A program made the translations under genes and the position numbers. 50,336 nt of DNA from Curtobacterium luteum (GTDB lineage: Bacteria; Actinomycetota; Actinomycetes; Actinomycetales; Microbacteriaceae). Of this stretch, positions 44,925-50,336 are shown in pieces; the first letter of the stretch is position 1, and every line of letters begins with the position of its first letter. Under the pieces are notes generated by a model. It was not told the DNA's origin and made no database searches. It saw only the letters and a program-made list of their open reading frames with translations. The DNA lies in assembly GCF_001475545.1 (NCBI RefSeq), contig NZ_LDQC01000083.1, forward strand, positions 1 to 50,336. The letters are read 5' to 3'.

Positions 44925-44942
44925 GGCGCCTCGCGCCGTCGG

Positions 44943-46478
44943 TCAGCGGACGGAGACGAGACGGCTGCGGCCGGACCGGGTGACCAGCACGACGGACACG
45001 ACGAGCCCGGCTCCCGCGAGCAGCACCACCACCGCGAGGACCACGGGTGGCACGGGCCCCACCTCCGTGTACCGCAACACCCCCCGACCGGTGACCGGGA
45101 ACCCCGCGGCGTTCCAGAACCACGATGCCGCGACCGCGAAGCCGTACACGCCCAGGGCGGGCAGCAGGACCGCCAGCGCGGTGGCCACGACGGTGCGGGG
45201 ACGTCCTGCCGGCACCAGCCGCCGCCACGCGATCGCGCTCAGCACGATCAGGCACACGACCGCCGGGAAGTAGTACCGCCCCTGGGTGGCAGCGACCTCC
45301 GCCTTCGTGAGGTACGCGTGGATGCTCGTCTCGTTCTGGATGAGGACGAGGAGCAGCGGGAAGACGGACAGGCACACGGCCGTCCGGAGCTGCGGCCCGT
45401 GCCGGTAGGCCCACCCGACGACCACGGCGAGGACCACGATCGTGACCACGGCCGTGAGCAGGTCGCCGATGCTGACCTGTGCACCCTTGCCGAAGCTGCC
45501 CCAGAACGTCCTGGTGATGGTGCCCCAGCTGACGTCGAGGAAGTGCGCGACGGTGGGGTGCTCGCCCGGTGGGAAGTCCTTCGGTGGACGCAGCGCGGCG
45601 TAGCCGTCCGGCTGCACCCGTCCGTACGCGAGCACGTTGTGGAGCCACCACCACGCACCGATGCCGCCCGCGACCGCCAGGACCACGACGGTGCGGAGCG
45701 CCCGCACGCCCCACCCGAGGACGCCCGCTCCCGAGGCCAGCACGACGACGGCGACGAACGGCACGGCGGGGAGCCCCGTGCCCTTGACCCAGACGAGCGC
45801 CCCGAGCGCCACGGCGAGTCCGATCGCGGTCCGCCAGCGGAGATCGCCCGTGAGCATCCTCGTGGCGAGCAGCACGGTGACGCCGGCCAGGAGCAGCACG
45901 GGCGCGTCGTTCGAGACCGACGACCCGATGGACGCCAGCTCGGGGGATGCGAACACCGCGAGGGCGCCGATCAGTGCGGCCCGCGGCGACCGGGTCACCC
46001 GTCGCACCGCCGCCCACGCGACGAGCGGCAGCGCCGTCACGAACGCCACGTCGGTCAGCCGGAGCGCGAGGAACGCGTGGTCCCAGCGCAGGTCGCCGTA
46101 GTGCACGGCGCGGAGGACCGCGGCGCCGACCGCGTAGGCCGTCGGCGGGTGCTGGGTCATCTGGTTGACCGTGGTCGAGGGGCCCGGGTAGGCCTGCAAC
46201 AGTTCGGTGACGGTGGACCACTGGTCGGACGGCAGCGTCGCCTGCTGCACGGCTGCTGCGTTCACCGCGCGTTCGACGCGGAGGTCACCGGGCGCCACCC
46301 ACGGGTCGCCGAGTGCGAGGTGCACCGAGGCGTCGATGTGTGCGGTCTCGTCGGGCGCCTGGAACACCGGGACGAGCAGCGCCCACGCCACGAGCCAGAG
46401 CCCGAACGTCGCGGTGACGACCGCGATCGCGACCCGCTCCCAGCGTGCGACGGCCGGGGGAGCGTCGGTGTCGTTCAC
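44943..46478 (-). CDS. DUF2142 polytopic membrane protein
   Basis: A 511-residue protein with about twelve hydrophobic segments. The N-terminal loop after the first segment, VFQAPDETAHIDASVHLA, and the later ATQGRYYFPAV are typical of DUF2142, a family linked to cell-surface polysaccharide synthesis, probably of GT-C type. The acidic DE pair in the first loop resembles the catalytic acids of GT-C enzymes. GTG 46478 follows TAGCAT by seven bases. It ends 18 bp from the convergent flippase gene. Donor and acceptor are unknown. Confidence 0.85.
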   Translation of the reverse strand: MNDTDAPPAVARWERVAIAVVTATFGLWLVAWALLVPVFQAPDETAHIDASVHLALGDPWVAPGDLRVERAVNAAAVQQATLPSDQWSTVTELLQAYPGPSTTVNQMTQHPPTAYAVGAAVLRAVHYGDLRWDHAFLALRLTDVAFVTALPLVAWAAVRRVTRSPRAALIGALAVFASPELASIGSSVSNDAPVLLLAGVTVLLATRMLTGDLRWRTAIGLAVALGALVWVKGTGLPAVPFVAVVVLASGAGVLGWGVRALRTVVVLAVAGGIGAWWWLHNVLAYGRVQPDGYAALRPPKDFPPGEHPTVAHFLDVSWGTITRTFWGSFGKGAQVSIGDLLTAVVTIVVLAVVVGWAYRHGPQLRTAVCLSVFPLLLVLIQNETSIHAYLTKAEVAATQGRYYFPAVVCLIVLSAIAWRRLVPAGRPRTVVATALAVLLPALGVYGFAVAASWFWNAAGFPVTGRGVLRYTEVGPVPPVVLAVVVLLAGAGLVVSVVLVTRSGRSRLVSVR

Positions 46479-46485
46479 ACCCGAG

Positions 46486-46491
46486 ATGCTA
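46486..46491 (-). promoter_or_regulatory. -10 element for leaderless DUF2142 gene, overlapping the gtrA stop
   Basis: On the minus strand TAGCAT lies 7 nt before GTG 46478 and its TAG is the stop codon of gtrA. Confidence 0.5.
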
Positions 46492-46956
46492 TTGCGCGAC
46501 CTCGGAGGCGACGGGCTCCGCGACCGGCGCGGCGGTCCGCTCGGGGTGGTACACCCACACCTTGTAGAGCCAGAAGCGGAAGATCGTGCCGAGCCCGAGG
46601 CCGACGATGTTCGCCACGTTGTCCGCGAACGCCGAGGTGTACCCCAAGACGTAGTGGGAGACGCCGAGGGTCGCGAGCGCGATCACCATGCCGCCGAGCG
46701 ACACGACGACGAACTCGACACCCTCGCGCGTCGCCACGGCACGCCGTTGGTCGCGGAAGGTCCAGTAGCGGTTGCCCATCCAGTTCACGAAGATCGCGAC
46801 GGTGGTCGAGATGACCTTCGCCCAGAACGGCCCCGAGTGCACGTCCGCGGGGTCGAGCACGGTGAACCGGAGGAGGTTGAACACTGCGGTGTCGACCACG
46901 AAGCCCACGGCGCCGACCACCCCGAAGCGGGCGAGCTGGGCGATGAGTCGGCGCAC
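46489..46956 (-). CDS. GtrA-family membrane protein
   Basis: A 155-residue protein with four hydrophobic segments, of the GtrA/DPMS flippase-associated family that is thought to help move lipid-linked sugars across the membrane. LARFGVVGAVGFVVDTAVFN and the aromatic NWMGNRYWTFRDQRR motif near the middle are diagnostic. GTG 46956 is preferred, with CTGGAGA upstream; an in-frame start at 47064 would run into the purK promoter region. The next gene (DUF2142) may be its functional partner. Confidence 0.9.
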   Translation of the reverse strand: MRRLIAQLARFGVVGAVGFVVDTAVFNLLRFTVLDPADVHSGPFWAKVISTTVAIFVNWMGNRYWTFRDQRRAVATREGVEFVVVSLGGMVIALATLGVSHYVLGYTSAFADNVANIVGLGLGTIFRFWLYKVWVYHPERTAAPVAEPVASEVAQ

Positions 46957-47069
46957 GGGGTCTCCAGGGTCCGTAGAGTTGTCACGGGCCACCCAGCGGG
47001 TGACCAGGAGGTCGATTCTAGACAGGGCGCTCAGACCGTTCGGTGTGAGCGACGGAAGGAACACACAGC

Positions 47070-48206
47070 ATGGCGTTGCGCGTCGGGGTCATCGGTGGGG
47101 GACAGCTGGCACGGATGATGGTGCCCGCGGCACTGGAGCTCGGCATCGACATCCGGGTGCTGGCCGAGGGGCCGGGCATGTCGGCCGGCATCGCCGCGAC
47201 GGCCGAGGGCGACTACCACGACGTCGACACGGTCCTGGCGTTCGCGCGCGAGGTCGACGTCGTCACCTTCGACCACGAGCACGTCCCGCAGGACGTCCTC
47301 CGGGCGCTCGTCGACGCGGGTGTGGCGGTGCAGCCGGGGCCGGAGCCGCTCGCCGTCGCCCAGGACAAGATCACGATGCGCAGCCGCCTCTCCGAACTCG
47401 GTCTGCCGGTGCCGGACTGGGCCGCGGTGCACGACCCGGACGAGCTCCGCGTCTTCCTCGACGACCACGGCGGGCGCGCGGTCGTGAAGACCGCCCGCGG
47501 CGGCTACGACGGCAAGGGCGTCCGCGTCGTCGCGGACCCGGCCGACGTCGAGGACTGGTTCATCGCCGTCGCAGAGGCCGGTGACGGGCAGGCGCTCCTG
47601 GTGGAGGAGCTCGTCCCGTTCACCCGCGAGCTCGCCCAGTCCGTGGCGCGCCGCCCCTCCGGCGAGGTCGTCGCGTGGCCGCTCGTCGAGACCGTGCAGC
47701 AGGACGGTGTCTGCGCCGAGGTGTTCGCGCCGGCGTCGGACAGCGCCGGACGCATCGCCGACCTGACCGAGGAGATCGCGGTGCGCATCGCCGAGGAGCT
47801 CGGTGTGACCGGCGTCCTCGCGGTCGAGCTGTTCCAGACGGCCGATGAGCGGATCCTCATCAACGAGCTCGCGATGCGGCCGCACAACACCGGGCACTGG
47901 ACGATCGACGGTGCGACGACGAGCCAGTTCGAGCAGCACCTCCGTGCCGTGCTCGACCTGCCCCTCGGTGCCACGGGGATGCACGCGCCCGCCGCGGTCA
48001 TGATCAACGTGCTCGGTGGTCCGGCCGACGGCGACCTCGCCGCCCGGTACCCGGGGGCGCTCGCCGCCTTCCCGGAGGCGAAGTACCACTTCTACGGCAA
48101 GGCACCGCGGCCGGGCCGGAAGATCGGGCACGTCACGGTCGTCGGCGACGACCTCGACGACGTCGTGTACCGGGCGCGCGCCGCAGCGGCGCACTTCGAC
48201 GACTGA
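47070..48206 (+). CDS. purK: 5-(carboxyamino)imidazole ribonucleotide synthase
   Basis: ATP-grasp enzyme of purine synthesis that converts AIR to N5-CAIR, 378 residues. VGVIGGGQLARMM begins the protein. The ATP-binding loop is VVKTARGGYDGKGVRVV. The metal and substrate region VELFQTADERILINELAMRPHNTGH is diagnostic. ATG 47070 has GGAAGGA 9 nt upstream. The mutase partner purE, often next to purK, does not follow; a cellulase gene does. Confidence 0.96.
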   Translation: MALRVGVIGGGQLARMMVPAALELGIDIRVLAEGPGMSAGIAATAEGDYHDVDTVLAFAREVDVVTFDHEHVPQDVLRALVDAGVAVQPGPEPLAVAQDKITMRSRLSELGLPVPDWAAVHDPDELRVFLDDHGGRAVVKTARGGYDGKGVRVVADPADVEDWFIAVAEAGDGQALLVEELVPFTRELAQSVARRPSGEVVAWPLVETVQQDGVCAEVFAPASDSAGRIADLTEEIAVRIAEELGVTGVLAVELFQTADERILINELAMRPHNTGHWTIDGATTSQFEQHLRAVLDLPLGATGMHAPAAVMINVLGGPADGDLAARYPGALAAFPEAKYHFYGKAPRPGRKIGHVTVVGDDLDDVVYRARAAAAHFDD

Positions 48207-48229
48207 CGCGCGCCCGGAGCGACCAGCCG

Positions 48230-48274
48230 ACGGCCTGGAGGCTCGGGGCGGGCCCGTCCGAGCCTCCAGGCCGT
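48230..48274. repeat. Palindromic repeat, ACGGCCTGGAGGC family (full copy)
   Basis: A perfect 17-bp inverted repeat (ACGGCCTGGAGGCTCGG and complement) around an 11-nt loop, 24 nt after the purK stop. A variant of the 5019-5058 family. Likely also acts as a terminator. Confidence 0.85.
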
Positions 48275-48371
48275 CTCCGGGCAGGTCCGCAGAAGTGCGG
48301 ACACCCGCTCGGGTGGCACCCGATCTGGCGTGTGTCGGCATGTGCGCAGCACGTGTTGTCATGGACGCTCC

Positions 48372-48413
48372 GACCGGCCAGGGGGCCGGTCCGACCGGCC
48401 AGGGGGCCGGTCC
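48372..48413. repeat. Two tandem 21-bp palindromes upstream of the cellulase
   Basis: The 21-mer starting GACCGGCCAGGGGGCCGGTC occurs twice end to end (48372-48392, 48393-48413). Each copy is itself an inverted repeat. They lie just before the cellulase ribosome-binding site. Confidence 0.9.
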
Positions 48414-48433
48414 GAGCAGCCCAGGGAGCCCGT

Positions 48434-50092
48434 ATGCGCAGCCTCGCCGTCCTCGGCGCCGCCGCAGTCCTCACCACCGTCGTCACCACCGCCGGTGTCG
48501 CCCCGACCGCCGACGCGGCGACGCCCACCGTGCGGACGGCGGCTGCCACGGCTCTCTTCGCCGGTGGGCCCTACCGCTCGGCGACCAGCGAGGCCGCGAA
48601 GGCCGCCGACGCCCTCCGCACGACCGACCCGGACGGCGCCGCCGCGGCGGCCACCATCGCGCGGTACCCGGTCGCGATCTGGCTCGGCGACTGGACGCGC
48701 GGGACGACCCTGACGACCACCGTCGACCGCGCGGTCGCCGCGGCCGAGCAGGCCGGCACGACCCCCGTCTTCGTGACCTACGCGATCCCGGACCGCGACT
48801 GCGGCGGGTACTCCGCCGGTGGCCTCGACGAGGCCTCCTACGACGCGTGGATCGACCAGATCGCGGGACGACTGCGGGGACACCGTGCCGCGGTCGTCGT
48901 CGAACCGGACTCGTTGGCGATGCTCAGCAACACGGCGTGCGACGCCTCGCTCGACGCGCAGCGCTACCGGATCCTCAAGCGCACGGTCGGGGCGTTCACG
49001 GCGGCCGGTGTGCCGTCGTACCTCGACGGCGGCAACTCGAACTGGGTGCCGGTCGCGACGATGGCCGACCGGCTGCGGCAGGCGGGGGTGACCTCCGCAC
49101 GCGGCTTCTCCACGAACGTCGCGAACTACTACCCGACGGCGCAGGAGCAGGCCTACGCGGAGAAGCTCTCCGCGGCGACGGACGGCTCGCACTACGTGAT
49201 CGACACCTCGCGCAACGGGCAGGGCTGGCGCGGCACGTGGTGCAACGGCCCCGGAGCCGGACTCGGCACCGCACCCCGGGTGGTCGGCGGCGGCACCGCC
49301 CTCGACGCCCTGCTCTGGGTGAAGACCCCGGGAGCGAGCGACGGCACCTGTGACGGCGGCCCTGCGGCGGGGAAGTGGTACCCGTCGTTCGCGCGGACGC
49401 TCGTGGCGAAGGCGCAGCTCGGGGCGCCCGCGGTCCAGCCGGCCCGCGCGTACCGATCCGATCCCTACGTGGCGCTCGAGCGCGCCGTGTCGGCCACCGG
49501 GGGCGTCGCCGTGACCGGCTGGGCCTTCGACGGTGACGCGCCCGACACCGCGCTCAGCGTCGCCCTGACGCTCGACGGTCGCTCCGTGCGGACCGTCACG
49601 GCCGACGCCCGTCGTGCGGACGTCGCGGCGCAGTGGGGCGTCGGCGGCGCGCACGGCTTCACGGGGGTGGTGCCGACCACACCCGGGAAGCACACCGTGT
49701 GCGCGGTCGCCCGCAACACCGGCAGCGGTGCGGACCGGCGGTCGGACCCGTGCCGCACCGTGAGCGTAGCGGCGGTGGCACCGACCGGTCGCATCGACGC
49801 GGTCTCGTCGCCGAGCCATCGTCGCGTGTCCGTGCGGGGCTGGGCGTTCGACCGGGACGACACCGGGCGCGCGGTCCGGGTCCGGATCACCGCCGACGGC
49901 CGACAGATCGGGACGTCGACGGCGGGGAGCCGTCGAGCCGACGTCGACCGGGTGCACGGCGTCGGACCGTCCCACGGTGTGTCCAGCACCGTGGTCGTCG
50001 CCTCGGGGAAGCGGAAGGTCTGCGTCGTGGCGGTCGGGATCGGGTCGGGAGGGGACCGATCGCTCGGCTGCCGTGTCGTGACGGTGCGCTAG
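48434..50092 (+). CDS. Secreted GH6 cellulase with two C-terminal beta modules
   Basis: Extracellular endoglucanase-type glycosidase acting on beta-1,4-glucan, 552 residues. The signal peptide is about 1-29 (LAVLGAAAVLTTVVTTAG, then ADA). The GH6 domain (about 40-340) has VTYAIPDRDCGGYSAGG with the conserved catalytic Asp of PDRDC, VVVEPDSLAML, LDGGNSNWVP and VIDTSRNGQGW. Two similar ~95-residue modules follow (about 350-450 and 455-552). Each has a GWAFDxD core, a RRADV segment and a Cys pair, a pattern seen in other actinobacterial secreted hydrolases. GGGAG precedes ATG 48434. No carbohydrate-binding module of known type is recognised. A plant-associated lifestyle would fit. Confidence 0.92.
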   Translation: MRSLAVLGAAAVLTTVVTTAGVAPTADAATPTVRTAAATALFAGGPYRSATSEAAKAADALRTTDPDGAAAAATIARYPVAIWLGDWTRGTTLTTTVDRAVAAAEQAGTTPVFVTYAIPDRDCGGYSAGGLDEASYDAWIDQIAGRLRGHRAAVVVEPDSLAMLSNTACDASLDAQRYRILKRTVGAFTAAGVPSYLDGGNSNWVPVATMADRLRQAGVTSARGFSTNVANYYPTAQEQAYAEKLSAATDGSHYVIDTSRNGQGWRGTWCNGPGAGLGTAPRVVGGGTALDALLWVKTPGASDGTCDGGPAAGKWYPSFARTLVAKAQLGAPAVQPARAYRSDPYVALERAVSATGGVAVTGWAFDGDAPDTALSVALTLDGRSVRTVTADARRADVAAQWGVGGAHGFTGVVPTTPGKHTVCAVARNTGSGADRRSDPCRTVSVAAVAPTGRIDAVSSPSHRRVSVRGWAFDRDDTGRAVRVRITADGRQIGTSTAGSRRADVDRVHGVGPSHGVSSTVVVASGKRKVCVVAVGIGSGGDRSLGCRVVTVR

Positions 50093-50105
50093 GGAGCTGC
50101 CGGGC

Positions 50106-50243
50106 GTGACGGTGCGGGCGCCGGGCGTGACGGTGCGGCTGCCGGGCGTGACGGTGCGGCTGCCGGGCGTGACGGTGCGGCTGCCGGGCGTGACGGTGCG
50201 GCTGCCGGGCGTGACGGTGCGGCTGCCGGGCGTGACGGTGCGG
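50106..50243. repeat. 21-bp tandem repeat after the cellulase
   Basis: Six full copies and a partial seventh of a 21-nt unit beginning GTGACGGTGCGGCTGCCGGG. The same GTGACGGTGCG forms the last codons of the cellulase (50078-50088), so the array seems to have grown from the gene's 3' end. Reading it as VTVRLPG repeats is probably meaningless. Confidence 0.92.
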
Positions 50244-50283
50244 TCGGCGCTGCTGCCGCCCCCGTGTGCGGGATCATGGACGC

Positions 50284-50336
50284 ATGCCGCGTGATCTCGT
50301 CCGTCGTGCCGCCCGCCGACTCCGCCGCGCGCTGCC
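50284..50336 (+). CDS. Start of an unidentified gene, cut by the window end
   Basis: ATG 50284 opens a frame that runs off the window: a short Arg-rich N-terminus (PRDLVRRAARRLRRAL). GATCAT six bases upstream resembles the window's leaderless -10 elements but for its first base. Too short to identify. Confidence 0.4.
   Translation, partial: MPRDLVRRAARRLRRAL

Noticed and set aside
50106-50294. Small ORF of VTVRLPG heptad repeats
   Set aside because: It is simply the 21-bp tandem array read in frame, with no ribosome-binding site, and the array extends from the cellulase 3' end.

Overview
The window is about 50 kb of very GC-rich bacterial chromosome. It has dense genes, frequent GTG and TTG starts and many 4-base stop/start overlaps. 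A long biotin carboxylase fused to its biotin carrier, a separate carboxyltransferase with a small epsilon subunit, TANNNT-type leaderless promoters and a DUF2142 membrane protein all point to a high-GC actinobacterium. My best inference is Microbacteriaceae, plausibly a plant-associated Curtobacterium-like strain; the genus is inferred, not shown.

Layout. (1) 45-5001: mannitol PTS operon ptsI-mtlA-mtlF-mtlD. (2) 5120-7784: a quinone-oxidoreductase-like enzyme, a DUF805 membrane protein with a Gln/Tyr-rich head, and a stand-alone TNT-domain (NAD glycohydrolase toxin-like) protein. (3) 7809-11337, minus strand: succinate dehydrogenase sdhC-D-A-B. (4) 11413-13930: a divergent pair, a GT4 glycosyltransferase and mannose-1-phosphate guanylyltransferase. 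(5) 14128-26043: nucleoside uptake (BMP lipoprotein, double ATPase, two permeases) followed by cdd, deoA, add, an orphan PTS EIIA/EIIB pair, purine nucleoside phosphorylase and a phosphohexo/pentomutase. Together they import nucleosides, deaminate them, phosphorolyse them and feed the pentose phosphate to central metabolism. (6) 26095-27261: an AbiEi-like/PD-(D/E)xK gene bracketed by two copies of a hairpin element. (7) 27293-38591: acyl-CoA carboxylase genes (biotin carboxylase/BCCP, beta, epsilon), maf and birA, interrupted by an RNA methyltransferase and a response regulator/histidine kinase/kinase-like trio. (8) 38663-46956: a surface polysaccharide/envelope group (UDP-glucose dehydrogenase, glycosyltransferase, polysaccharide pyruvyl transferase, GH25 lysozyme, flippase-like protein, DUF2142 protein, GtrA). 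(9) 47070-50336: purK, a secreted GH6 cellulase, tandem repeats and the start of another gene.

Three patterns run through the window. First, twelve starts have a TANNNT hexamer 6-8 nt upstream, which suggests leaderless transcription. Second, a palindromic repeat family with core GGAGGCACGG or GGCCTGGAGGC lies between genes, serves as the Shine-Dalgarno of cdd and appears to have entered the maf and birA reading frames. Third, short tandem repeats begin at or next to stop codons. The most interesting locus is the AbiEi-like gene framed by hairpin repeats; the free-standing TNT protein and the orphan EIIAB pair come next. No rRNA, tRNA, CRISPR array, insertion sequence or prophage was recognised.
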